Assembly (NCBI GenBank): GCA_009703165.1
Contig: WLGP01000023.1
Coordinates: 1-9,591 of the forward strand
Reading direction: 5' to 3'
DNA length: 9,591 nt
Source: Actinomycetota bacterium
Lineage (GTDB): Bacteria; Actinomycetota; Actinomycetes; Nanopelagicales; Nanopelagicaceae
A program made the position numbers and the translations under genes. Under the pieces are notes generated by a model, which saw only the letters and a list, made by a program, of their open reading frames with translations, searched no databases and was not told where the DNA came from. Positions within the stretch are counted from its first letter, which is position 1, and each line of letters starts with the position of its first letter. Shown here piece by piece: positions 1-6,709 of this stretch.

Positions 1-1
1 T

Positions 2-157
2 GGTGATTGGGTCGAAATATTCGCCGATGGCGCTACCGGTGGGTATACAGCCGAGGATTGGGGGAGCGCATCAGGCTCAATAAATTACGAGATAGTTACG
101 CGAATTGGCCCTCGTATGCCTAGAATCTACCGTTCAGGTTCGTCCACAACGGAGTAG
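2..157 (+). CDS. alr: Alanine racemase, C-terminal end (partial)
   Basis: Only the last 51 codons and the stop are present; the gene enters from the left edge. The reading frame ends in INYEIVTRIGPRMPRIYR followed by a short polar tail. This matches the conserved end of the PLP-dependent alanine racemase C-terminal beta domain, where the 'NYE-(I/V)-x-T-R-(I/L)-x-x-R-(M/V)-P-R-x-Y' pattern is a family hallmark. Alanine racemase converts L-alanine to D-alanine in the cytoplasm for peptidoglycan synthesis. The catalytic lysine and tyrosine lie outside the window, so whether the gene is intact cannot be judged. The stop lies 8 bases before the next start, so read-through transcription into the transporter genes is likely. 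In other actinobacteria alr lies close to tsaE; here 6.5 kb separates them. Confidence 0.9.
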   Translation, partial: GDWVEIFADGATGGYTAEDWGSASGSINYEIVTRIGPRMPRIYRSGSSTTE

Positions 158-165
158 GAGAAGAG

Positions 166-930
166 ATGAGTTCGCAATCGCTCCTTTCAATCTCCAACCT
201 CACCGTTAAATTTGGCGGACTCACAGCACTCGATGATGTCTACCTCAATCTCGAGAGCAACCAAGTAGTCGGATTGATTGGCCCTAACGGCGCCGGCAAG
301 ACCACTCTCTTTAATGCAATCTGCGGAATCGTAAAACCAACCTCTGGCTCTCTGGCTTTGAATGGTCAAGACCACGACTGGCCAGCAACACACGAATTAA
401 CCTCGCTAGGAATCTCGCGCACACTTCAAGGCGTTGGTCTCTATCCTGATCTGACTGTTGCTGAGAATGTGATGATTGGTGCGCAGAAGTACGCAAAGAC
501 CGGATTGATATCGGCAGGTTTTGGAAAGAATAAGAAGGATGAGAGCGAACTTCGCCAGCGTGCGCATTGGGCGCTCGAGCGCGTCTATGCGGCAAGCCTT
601 GCAGATAAGCGCGCAGATTCTCTGGCGTATCCAGATACCAAGCGTGTAGCGATCGCTCGTGCGCTAGTTAGCGATCCGAAGATCTTGATGCTCGATGAGC
701 CAGCAGGCGGACTTGGCGCTCAAGATATCGAGTGGATGAACGGTCTTATTCGTAATCTACGTTCATCGATGTCAATTCTTATTGTTGAGCACCACATGGA
801 TGTTGTGATGAGCGTCTGTGATCAGCTCTACGTTCTCAACTTTGGTGAAGTAATTGCCAGCGGAAGCTCAGAGACAGTCCGTCGCGACCCAGCAGTTATC
901 GCTGCCTACCTTGGAACTGGGGTGGCTTAA
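166..930 (+). CDS. livG: Branched-chain-amino-acid-type ABC importer, ATPase subunit (LivG-like)
   Basis: Cytoplasmic ATPase of a HAAT-family importer, 254 residues, the usual LivG length. It has a Walker A motif GPNGAGKT at 39-46, Q-loop Gln88, Walker B ILMLDEP at 173-179 with Asp177 and catalytic Glu178, and H-switch His209 in VEHHMD. LivG identity rests on its first place in the cassette, the long insert after the Q-loop (about 105-135) and the C-terminal 'DPAVIAAYLG' ending. Its ABC signature is abnormal: at 153-160 it reads LAYPDTKR where the family has a form such as LSYGQQRR, so the serine, second glycine and glutamine are all replaced. The following helix VAIARAL is normal. The start has a good ribosome site (AGGAGAAG, 157-163). 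It overlaps livF by one base. The substrate class is inferred from family resemblance. Confidence 0.9.
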   Translation: MSSQSLLSISNLTVKFGGLTALDDVYLNLESNQVVGLIGPNGAGKTTLFNAICGIVKPTSGSLALNGQDHDWPATHELTSLGISRTLQGVGLYPDLTVAENVMIGAQKYAKTGLISAGFGKNKKDESELRQRAHWALERVYAASLADKRADSLAYPDTKRVAIARALVSDPKILMLDEPAGGLGAQDIEWMNGLIRNLRSSMSILIVEHHMDVVMSVCDQLYVLNFGEVIASGSSETVRRDPAVIAAYLGTGVA

Positions 931-1637
931 TGTTGATGATTGAAGACCTCACGGTCTCACATGGTGCTATCAAGGCGATCGATGCAATCTCATTTAGCGT
1001 TGCCAAGGGAACCCTTGCTGCAGTAATTGGTTCAAATGGCGCCGGCAAGACAACGCTGATGCGCACACTTTCTGGACTTAAGGATGCATCGTCAGGTCGA
1101 GCAACCTGGATGGATCACAATCTCTTGCACGGCAAACCAGAGCACCATGTGCGCAATGGCGTCTCACATGTCTCTGAAGGAAAATCTGTTATCGCTCAAC
1201 TTACAGTTGAGGAGAATTTAGATTTAGGCGCGCTCTGGCGTCGCGATCGTAACGAGGCTAAGAGCACTAAAGATGAGGTATTCCAACTCTTCCCACGCCT
1301 TGAAGAACGACGTACACAATTAGCAGACACTCTCTCAGGTGGCGAGCGACAGATGTTGGCAATTGGCCGTGCGTATATGTCACGCCCACAGTTATTGCTC
1401 TTGGATGAACCATCACTTGGACTTGCTCCGCTTGTCGTAGAACAGATCTTCCAATCAATTCGCACAATCGTTGACACCATGGGAGTAACAGTTGTTCTTG
1501 TAGAACAGAATGCAATGGGCGCCCTCAAGGTGGCCGATTACGGAGTTGTACTCAATCTTGGTGTAGTTGCAGCACGTGGCAAGGCATCAGATCTCATCGC
1601 CGATCCAGCAGTTCGCGCTGCTTACTTGGGATATTAA
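930..1637 (+). CDS. livF: Branched-chain-amino-acid-type ABC importer, ATPase subunit (LivF-like)
   Basis: Second ATPase of the importer, 235 residues, the normal LivF size. It has Walker A GSNGAGKT (34-41), a LivF-style Q-loop region with Glu83 in SEGK, an intact ABC signature LSGGE (135-139), Walker B LLLLDE (155-160; Asp159, Glu160) and VEQNA at 191-195. The glutamine where most ABC proteins have the H-switch histidine is usual for LivF and is not a defect. The C-terminal 'DPAVRAAYLG' is typical. The ATG shares one base with the livG TAA, which indicates translational coupling. A second ATG two codons later (936) sits at better spacing from a GGGGTGG stretch (919-925), so the start could be either. 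It should pair with LivG beneath the LivH/LivM permeases. Confidence 0.93.
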   Translation: MLMIEDLTVSHGAIKAIDAISFSVAKGTLAAVIGSNGAGKTTLMRTLSGLKDASSGRATWMDHNLLHGKPEHHVRNGVSHVSEGKSVIAQLTVEENLDLGALWRRDRNEAKSTKDEVFQLFPRLEERRTQLADTLSGGERQMLAIGRAYMSRPQLLLLDEPSLGLAPLVVEQIFQSIRTIVDTMGVTVVLVEQNAMGALKVADYGVVLNLGVVAARGKASDLIADPAVRAAYLGY

Positions 1638-1642
1638 GGGGG
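1636..1642 (+). promoter_or_regulatory. Shine-Dalgarno site deciding the livH start
   Basis: AAGGGGG overlaps the livF stop codon and lies 8 bases before the ATG at 1651. The same element would be only 2 bases before the ATG at 1645, too close for normal initiation, and this is the reason for preferring 1651. Confidence 0.5.
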
Positions 1643-1650
1643 CGATGGAG

Positions 1651-2559
1651 ATGAATAAACTTCTTGAAGTCTTTCTTATCGGAATAAGCGCAGCATCAAT
1701 CTATTCGCTGATGGCGATTTCAATGGTCTTGGTCTGGAGATCTACCCGCGTTGTTAACTTTGCCCAAGCCGGTATGGCGCTACTTTCGGCGTATATTGGT
1801 TACGAATTAGTTTCACGCACCGGTAACTTCTGGATTGCACTTCCGCTTGCAATGATTCTTGGTGCAGCATTTAGCGCATTTATTGAATTCTTCCTGATGC
1901 GTACTCTGCTCAAACACAGTAGCCAAGGTGCAATTGCTGCAATTGCTCCGATCATCGCAACACTTGGACTCCTTGGAGTAATCCGCGCAACAATTGGATT
2001 CATCTGGGGCCACTACGATCGCCAGATCGAAGCGCCACTGTCAAAAGTTGGATTTAAGATCGGCGAAAACACGATTGCCATGAGCCCGATGTCACTCTTC
2101 GTCCTTCTCTTTGTTATCGGTCTTGTTATCATCGTGACGATTGTCTTCCAGAAGACAAATATCGGTCTGGCACTTCGCGCCTCTGCCTACGCACCTGAGA
2201 TTGCTCAACTTGCCGGAATTCGAGTCTCAGGTATCCGCACACTCGGATGGGCAATCGCTGGCGCATCTGGCGCTGCTGCAGGAATTTTGCAGACAGTCAA
2301 TGGAACTGGCGCGATCTCGCCTGAATCCCTCGAGTTCAGCTTGCTCTTAGTCTTCGGCTTTATCGCAGCAGTTATCGGTGGACTTGAATCTCTACCTGGC
2401 GCAGTACTCGGTGCGATCATTCTGGGAATGGTCCTGGCTGTAGTTCAGATCTACATCAGCGGAACGCTCGTCTTTATCGTGGCATTCCTACTATTACTTA
2501 CCGTTCTCATCCTTCGCCCACAAGGATTCTTAGGTACAAAGGCAGGTCGCCGTGCTTAA
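1651..2559 (+). CDS. livH: Branched-chain-amino-acid-type ABC importer, permease (LivH-like)
   Basis: Integral membrane subunit, 302 residues and overwhelmingly hydrophobic. The N-terminal segment (about 8-50) carries the LivH pattern 'GI-x-x-x-x-IYSLMAISM-...-STRVVNFAQ'. The cytoplasmic coupling loop lies around 168-192 (NIGLALRASAYAPEIAQLAG), where the permease contacts the ATPases. The conserved FIAAVIGGLESLPGAVLG segment spans 237-254. The open frame extends upstream to 1567, but that part overlaps livF and would add hydrophilic residues. Two in-frame ATGs lie just past the livF stop, at 1645 and 1651. The AAGGGGG stretch at 1636-1642 is about 8 bases from 1651 but only 2 from 1645, so 1651 is chosen. 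The 3' end overlaps livM by 8 bases. It should form a heterodimeric channel with LivM. Confidence 0.92.
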   Translation: MNKLLEVFLIGISAASIYSLMAISMVLVWRSTRVVNFAQAGMALLSAYIGYELVSRTGNFWIALPLAMILGAAFSAFIEFFLMRTLLKHSSQGAIAAIAPIIATLGLLGVIRATIGFIWGHYDRQIEAPLSKVGFKIGENTIAMSPMSLFVLLFVIGLVIIVTIVFQKTNIGLALRASAYAPEIAQLAGIRVSGIRTLGWAIAGASGAAAGILQTVNGTGAISPESLEFSLLLVFGFIAAVIGGLESLPGAVLGAIILGMVLAVVQIYISGTLVFIVAFLLLLTVLILRPQGFLGTKAGRRA

Positions 2560-3589
2560 GAAACATCCACTACTTACCTTTATCTTCTTCGGATTTATCC
2601 TCTTCCTCATCAGCAATCGCCTCGATGAGCTGCGCGTCTATCAAGGTGCAACTGTTGCTGTCTATGCAATCGGTATTGCTTCACTGATTCTTCTTATTGG
2701 TTATTCAGGACAGATTTCTCTGGGACACGGAGCTCTCCTTGCAATTGGTGGATATGCAGCAGCGCTTTCTCGCATTCATTACGAGGCACCGATCTGGTTG
2801 ACCTTTGTTATCGCAGTATTGGCTGCAGCAATTGGTGGCGCACTTCTTGGTTTAGCAGCTGCGCGTTTAAGTGGACCGTACCTTGCAGGAACAACTCTGG
2901 CACTTGCAATTGGTCTACCGTCGATTGCAAATCAATTCTCAATCTTTGGTGGCGAACAAGGTCTCTACTTTGATATTGGTTTACCACCTGCATCTCTCGG
3001 TGAAGATTTCACTCAGTACAAGTGGTATTTCTGGATTAGTTGGAGCGTTGCACTGATCGTGCTCTACTGGTTACGAAATGTTATGAATTCACGTTACGGT
3101 CGTAGTTGGCGTGCAGTGCGCAGCAATGATGTTGCAGCAGAACTGGCCGGTATTCACGTCGGCCGAAATAAAGTCCTAGCTTTTACGATTAGCGCAGGCT
3201 TGGCAGGTATTGCAGGTGCGCTGTTGGCGATGACAGTCAGTTTGGTTTCTCCTGGGGTGTACCCGCTAGTACTTTCATTTTCTTTGGCGACAGGCGCAGT
3301 TCTCTCTGGCGTAACTACCCTCGGAGGCGTCATGATTGGCTCAGTGACACTGGTGGCCATCCCTGAGATTGCCCTAGCGATAGCCAATCGCTATGGATCA
3401 GAGACAATCACCACCAACTTGCCGGGCTTACTGGTGAGCGCGTTACTGATCTTGACCGTTCTCTTTGTTCCAAATGGACCGGTTGAGCAGTTACACGCAA
3501 AGCGTGCGAAGAAAGGACATTCTTCTCATAGCTTGATCGAAGTAACAGTCCGCGTAGGTAGCAAAACTTTGTCAACGAAGAAGAAGTAA
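2552..3589 (+). CDS. livM: Branched-chain-amino-acid-type ABC importer, permease (LivM-like)
   Basis: Second permease, 345 residues, with a GTG start inside the last codons of livH (8-base overlap, so coupled translation). Hydrophobic helices cover most of residues 7-307. The LivM hallmark GYSGQISLGHGALLAIGGYA lies at 50-69. The cytoplasmic coupling loop is at about 179-210 (NSRYGRSWRAVRSNDVAAEL, then AGIHVG), and the membrane stretch AGLAGIAGALLA follows at 215-226. After the usual C-terminal 'LFVPNGP' (304-310) comes an unusual hydrophilic basic tail of about 35 residues ending in lysines. The last codons, AAG AAG AAG TAA, belong to a tandem repeat that continues past the stop, so the C-terminus may vary by repeat change. 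The protein should pair with LivH in the membrane. Confidence 0.92.
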   Translation: MLKKHPLLTFIFFGFILFLISNRLDELRVYQGATVAVYAIGIASLILLIGYSGQISLGHGALLAIGGYAAALSRIHYEAPIWLTFVIAVLAAAIGGALLGLAAARLSGPYLAGTTLALAIGLPSIANQFSIFGGEQGLYFDIGLPPASLGEDFTQYKWYFWISWSVALIVLYWLRNVMNSRYGRSWRAVRSNDVAAELAGIHVGRNKVLAFTISAGLAGIAGALLAMTVSLVSPGVYPLVLSFSLATGAVLSGVTTLGGVMIGSVTLVAIPEIALAIANRYGSETITTNLPGLLVSALLILTVLFVPNGPVEQLHAKRAKKGHSSHSLIEVTVRVGSKTLSTKKK

Positions 3590-3624
3590 AAGAAGTAACA
3601 CGTAGTAAAGAAGTAAGGCAGTAA
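3581..3624 (+). repeat. Short tandem AGTAA array at the livM 3' end
   Basis: AAGAAGTAA occurs exactly at 3581-3589, 3590-3598 and 3608-3616, with degenerate units between and after (CGTAGTAA at 3601-3608, GGCAGTAA at 3617-3624). The core AGTAA therefore appears five times within 40 bases at spacings of 9, 10, 8 and 8. The first copy supplies the livM stop. The TAA triplets fall in all three forward frames, so ribosomes in any frame would stop here. Origin by replication slippage is an inference. Confidence 0.7.
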
Positions 3625-3663
3625 GAAAAAAATCCCGTAAGGGCCCTCGATGGAAGGAAAGAG

Positions 3664-4974
3664 ATGATCAGAATCAATCGTCGGAAGCTGATGACAGCTT
3701 CTGCGGTACTTGCAGTGGCAGCACTCACAGTTACAACTGTGCCTGCCCAAGCGTTTAACCCACGCAGCAACGAACCCGGCATTACCGCCACAACAATTAA
3801 GTTGGGTATCACATCACCACTGACTGGAATTGCAGCCCCTGGCTACAACAAGATCCCAGGTGCAATGAAGGCGTACTTCGATTACGTCAATGCAAACGGT
3901 GGAGTAAATGGTCGCAAGATCACACTCGTCAGCAAAGATGATCAGTACATCCCAACAACAGCAGTTGCCAAGGCAAACGAGCTCATCCTCCGCGATAAGG
4001 TCTTTGCACTTGTAGGAACTCTTGGAACAGCAAGCACCAAGGCTCTTACTTCATCGACACAGCTTTCACGTCGTGGAATTCCTTCACTCTTTGTAAATAC
4101 AGGTTGGAGCGGTTTTGCCGATAAGAAGGCATACCCAACAACATTTGCAATCCTTCCTTCATATCAGATGGAAGCAAAGATCATTGCTAAGTTCGTTAAG
4201 GACAAGTACGCAGGCAAGAAGATTGCACTTATCTACCAGGATGATGACTTTGGTCGCGATGCACTCGCTGGCTTTAAGACAGCAGGCCTTGCATTCGATC
4301 TAGCAATCCCATACGCATCAGGTGCACAGGCTCTTCCTGCAACCGGTGCTGGTTGGATCACACGCCTCAAGGCTGCAGCACCTGATGTCACAGTGATGTT
4401 CGGTGTTTCATCTGCAACAACAGCTCTTCTCGGTGCTGCTGCTCAGGGTGGTTGGGTCGGAAAGACTCAGTTCATTCTTGGTTCAGTCGGTGGAGATGCA
4501 ACAACAATTGCAAATACCAGCCGCGCGCTTGTTCCACTATTGACTGGTGCAAAGGGTCTCTCATTTGCTCCAGCTCCAACAGATTCATCTGATGAATACA
4601 TCAAGCTATTCCAGACAATCTATGCAGCTGCTCAGCCAAGCCAGACCTTCGACAACAACGTCGTTGCAGGTATGTCGAACGCATTCCTTGCAGTTCAGGC
4701 AATCAAGGCTGCTGGTCCAAAGCTCACCCGTAAGGGATTGATCAACGCCATTGAGACAAAGGGCGCAACACTAGCTAACCCATTCCTCACACCACTCGGA
4801 TATTCAACAACTTCTCACGTAGGAGCGACCGGATACTGGTTTGGTACATATAACTCAGCAGGTGCATTGACACCAGACGGTGGCAAGTACACCGTTTACA
4901 CAACCGATTCAGGTACTGGTCCTGTTGTTGAATCAACATACAAGCGCCCAGCAATGCCTGCGAAGGGACTATAA
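3664..4974 (+). CDS. Extracellular solute-binding protein of Liv-type ABC importer
   Basis: Captures the ligand outside the membrane and delivers it to LivHM. It has 436 residues and the periplasmic-binding-protein type I fold of the LivJ/LivK/peripl_BP_6 group. Family patterns include TIKLGITSPLTG (44-55), GAMKAYFDYVNANGGVNGRKI (66-86), the ligand-loop-like LVGTLGTASTKA (116-127) and KKIALIYQDDDFGRDAL (185-201). The N-terminus is a signal peptide: a basic start, a hydrophobic core (11-25) and a probable cut after AQA at 30. NRRKLM (5-10) fits the Tat consensus of two arginines followed by x and two hydrophobics. There is no lipobox and no cysteine anywhere in the protein, which is odd for a Gram-positive binding protein. 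The ribosome site AAGGAAAG (3654-3661) is good. Ligand specificity cannot be read from the sequence. Confidence 0.9.
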   Translation: MIRINRRKLMTASAVLAVAALTVTTVPAQAFNPRSNEPGITATTIKLGITSPLTGIAAPGYNKIPGAMKAYFDYVNANGGVNGRKITLVSKDDQYIPTTAVAKANELILRDKVFALVGTLGTASTKALTSSTQLSRRGIPSLFVNTGWSGFADKKAYPTTFAILPSYQMEAKIIAKFVKDKYAGKKIALIYQDDDFGRDALAGFKTAGLAFDLAIPYASGAQALPATGAGWITRLKAAAPDVTVMFGVSSATTALLGAAAQGGWVGKTQFILGSVGGDATTIANTSRALVPLLTGAKGLSFAPAPTDSSDEYIKLFQTIYAAAQPSQTFDNNVVAGMSNAFLAVQAIKAAGPKLTRKGLINAIETKGATLANPFLTPLGYSTTSHVGATGYWFGTYNSAGALTPDGGKYTVYTTDSGTGPVVESTYKRPAMPAKGL

Positions 4975-4978
4975 ATTC

Positions 4979-6637
4979 ATGAAAATCTCACTTAAGTCAC
5001 GTATCGTCTCAGTATTTGCTGTCACAGCAATTGCTGGAACAGTTATGGTCGGCGCACCGACAGTAGCTAGCGCTACTCCACAGTGTGCAACCGCTAACTT
5101 CGTTACAAGCTGTGCAGGCGTAGGTGCCGATGGCGCTCCATACACATTCATCGCTCCTGCAAACTTCAACGGAACAGTCTTTGTGTATTCACACGGACTA
5201 CGTCCTGCAATTGCAATCCCAGCAACGCTAGGTGTCCCACTTGGCTTTGGTGGAGCAGTCCCAGTCAGCAATGCTGCTGAGCCAGCACCACGCGCAGCCG
5301 AAGGTGACATGAGCGTCATCACCAAGCTCGTTGGTCAAGGTTATGGCGTTGCAGGTTCTGGCTTCTCTCGCCAGGGTGTCAACGCAACTGAAGCACTTGC
5401 TGCGAATAAGGAACTGATTGCAACATTTAAGACAAAGTTCCCAACAACAAAGACTGTCATCGCATGGGGTCAATCACTTGGCGCCCTGCATGCACAGATG
5501 CTTGCTGAGAAGAACCCAGAGCTTGTCGATGGCGTAATTCTTGGTTGCCCTGCCGCAAACCCTCAGAACGCCTTGATGGCATTCTTCGGAGATTCGCTCT
5601 ATGGCTTCAAGGCTCTCTTTGATCCAACAATTAAGGTCGGTGGATATTCAACTGATCCAGTTATCCGTCAACAAGAACAACTTCTCAATATTCAGAAGAT
5701 CCTTGTTGTTTTGGGTAAGTTGGGTGCAGAGATCGCCAACCCGGTAGCGGCTTCTACATGGCCAGATACAGCAAGCCCTGCAGGTAAGGCTTTGGCTGCA
5801 GCTGGTATCCCAGCACGTTCTGCTCTCCTAACCGTTGGTCTTATGGCTGGCGCTGGAACACGAAGCGAGAATGTTGATGGAACTTCTGCTCCGTCGGCTG
5901 CAACAGCTGAGACTTACCCACTTGCAATTGCACCAGCACTTGCAGTTCTTCAGAACATGGGCAAGATCCTCAACTACGGCACATTCCTCATCGCAGATGG
6001 TGAGCTACTTGCCGGCGGAAAGGTCTACGACAACACAGCTACTGACTACGCAGCACGCGTTGCAGCAGATGCAGATCTCTTCGGATTCGCACTCAGTGGA
6101 AACACTGCAGTTGCAGCGATCCTTGGTGCAATCAACGCAACTCCACGCGAAAAGGCAGATCCAGCAGCTCTTGCAAAGGTTCCAGCACTCATTGGACTCA
6201 GCGGCAAGATTGCAAAGCCAACAATTGTCTTCCAGGCAGAGAATGATCCATTCGTGCCAGCAGCAATTGTTCAGTGGTACAACGATTCATACGTTGAACA
6301 ATATGCAGCAGAGAAGATGAAGGCGATGGAAGAAGCGAAGAAGAATCGCAACTATGTCGCACCTAAGAATAACTTGATCACTCTCTGGGCAAAGACAGGT
6401 GCTAAGTACTCAACCTTCACCGCAACTGGTGCACCAAACCTCAGTGCAAAGGCAGGTCCTGGAACAGGTCACTGTCTCTGGACTTCAGCACAGTGGTTGG
6501 CAGCAGCAGATCTGATGCTAGCTACACTCAAAGATGACAAGCGCCCTCTAGGCGGAAAGATTGCAACAGCCGCCCGCAAGGTTGGCTTGTCATATGACAA
6601 CAAGTTCCAAGTTCCTGCATTTAAGGCTCTCGGATAA
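4979..6637 (+). CDS. Secreted alpha/beta hydrolase (esterase/amidase/peptidase-like), linked to importer
   Basis: A 552-residue exported protein. A Sec-type signal peptide has basic residues at 2-8, a hydrophobic core to about 29 and a likely cut after ASA (30-32). The alpha/beta-hydrolase triad is visible: nucleophile Ser166 in WGQSLGA, acid Asp423 in QAENDPFVPA and His498 in GTGHCLW. An oxyanion-type HG follows a strand in GTVFVYSHG (65-73). About 257 residues separate Ser from Asp, so a large cap domain is expected. Cys36/Cys45 and Cys190/Cys499 could form disulfides. The open frame runs 33 codons further upstream, but that part overlaps the binding-protein gene and breaks the signal peptide, so ATG 4979 is chosen, with GAAGGGA (4962-4968) as ribosome site. 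It starts 4 bases after the binding-protein stop. The substrate is unknown. Confidence 0.85.
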   Translation: MKISLKSRIVSVFAVTAIAGTVMVGAPTVASATPQCATANFVTSCAGVGADGAPYTFIAPANFNGTVFVYSHGLRPAIAIPATLGVPLGFGGAVPVSNAAEPAPRAAEGDMSVITKLVGQGYGVAGSGFSRQGVNATEALAANKELIATFKTKFPTTKTVIAWGQSLGALHAQMLAEKNPELVDGVILGCPAANPQNALMAFFGDSLYGFKALFDPTIKVGGYSTDPVIRQQEQLLNIQKILVVLGKLGAEIANPVAASTWPDTASPAGKALAAAGIPARSALLTVGLMAGAGTRSENVDGTSAPSAATAETYPLAIAPALAVLQNMGKILNYGTFLIADGELLAGGKVYDNTATDYAARVAADADLFGFALSGNTAVAAILGAINATPREKADPAALAKVPALIGLSGKIAKPTIVFQAENDPFVPAAIVQWYNDSYVEQYAAEKMKAMEEAKKNRNYVAPKNNLITLWAKTGAKYSTFTATGAPNLSAKAGPGTGHCLWTSAQWLAAADLMLATLKDDKRPLGGKIATAARKVGLSYDNKFQVPAFKALG

Positions 6638-6655
6638 CTTGTTCTAAATCAGTAC

Positions 6656-6689
6656 GACGAAAGGCCCTGGGAGACCAGGGCCTTTCGTC
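6656..6689 (+). terminator. Perfect 15-bp hairpin terminator after the hydrolase gene
   Basis: The arms GACGAAAGGCCCTGG (6656-6670) and CCAGGGCCTTTCGTC (6675-6689) are exact inverse complements around the loop GAGA, a GNRA-type tetraloop. It begins 18 bases after the hydrolase stop and ends 20 bases before the tsaE ATG, so it separates the importer transcript from the tsa operon. There is no long T run after the stem; the T triplet lies within the 3' arm. The GAAAGGCCC/GGGCCTTTC design is common for actinobacterial terminators. Confidence 0.9.
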
Positions 6690-6695
6690 ATCTAC

Positions 6696-6701
6696 TACCC
6701 T
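6696..6701 (+). promoter_or_regulatory. Possible -10 box for a leaderless tsaE mRNA
   Basis: TACCCT fits the TANNNT -10 pattern and ends 8 bases before the tsaE ATG at 6710. The start codon lacks any purine-rich ribosome site, and a terminator lies just upstream. A promoter starting RNA at or next to the ATG is therefore needed or at least likely. No -35 box is apparent, because that position falls in the terminator hairpin. Leaderless genes are frequent in actinobacteria. This is inference from spacing only. Confidence 0.4.
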
Positions 6702-6709
6702 TGTTCATT

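Noticed and set aside
121..126. TAGAAT as a -10 promoter box for the importer operon
   Set aside because: It fits TANNNT but lies within the alr coding end, with no fitting -35 about 17 bases upstream; such matches are frequent by chance.
1500..1512. Loss of the H-switch histidine in LivF (VEQNA)
   Set aside because: Glutamine here is the normal state for LivF-type ATPases, not a defect.
3626..3647. Hairpin CCC-GTAA-GGG next to an A7 run, as a reverse-strand terminator
   Set aside because: The stem is only 3 bp, the palindrome AGGGCCCT competes with it, and no reverse-strand gene ends here.
3408..3812. 134-codon reverse-strand open frame across the livM/binding-protein junction
   Set aside because: It overlaps two well-supported genes, spans the repeat array, and shows no protein family features.
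166..4974. Urea (Urt) transporter identity
   Set aside because: The gene order, the permease motifs and the binding protein do not show Urt-specific features that I recognise; a general HAAT/Liv assignment is as far as the sequence allows.
5835..6320. 161-codon open frame inside the hydrolase gene
   Set aside because: It lies in another frame of a clear coding region, is low-complexity (Gln/Leu/Ser/His), and has no recognisable motif; it is a by-product of alanine-rich codon use.
6638..6709. tRNA or small RNA gene between the hydrolase and tsaE
   Set aside because: The only structure is the terminator hairpin; there is no cloverleaf and no further conserved stem.
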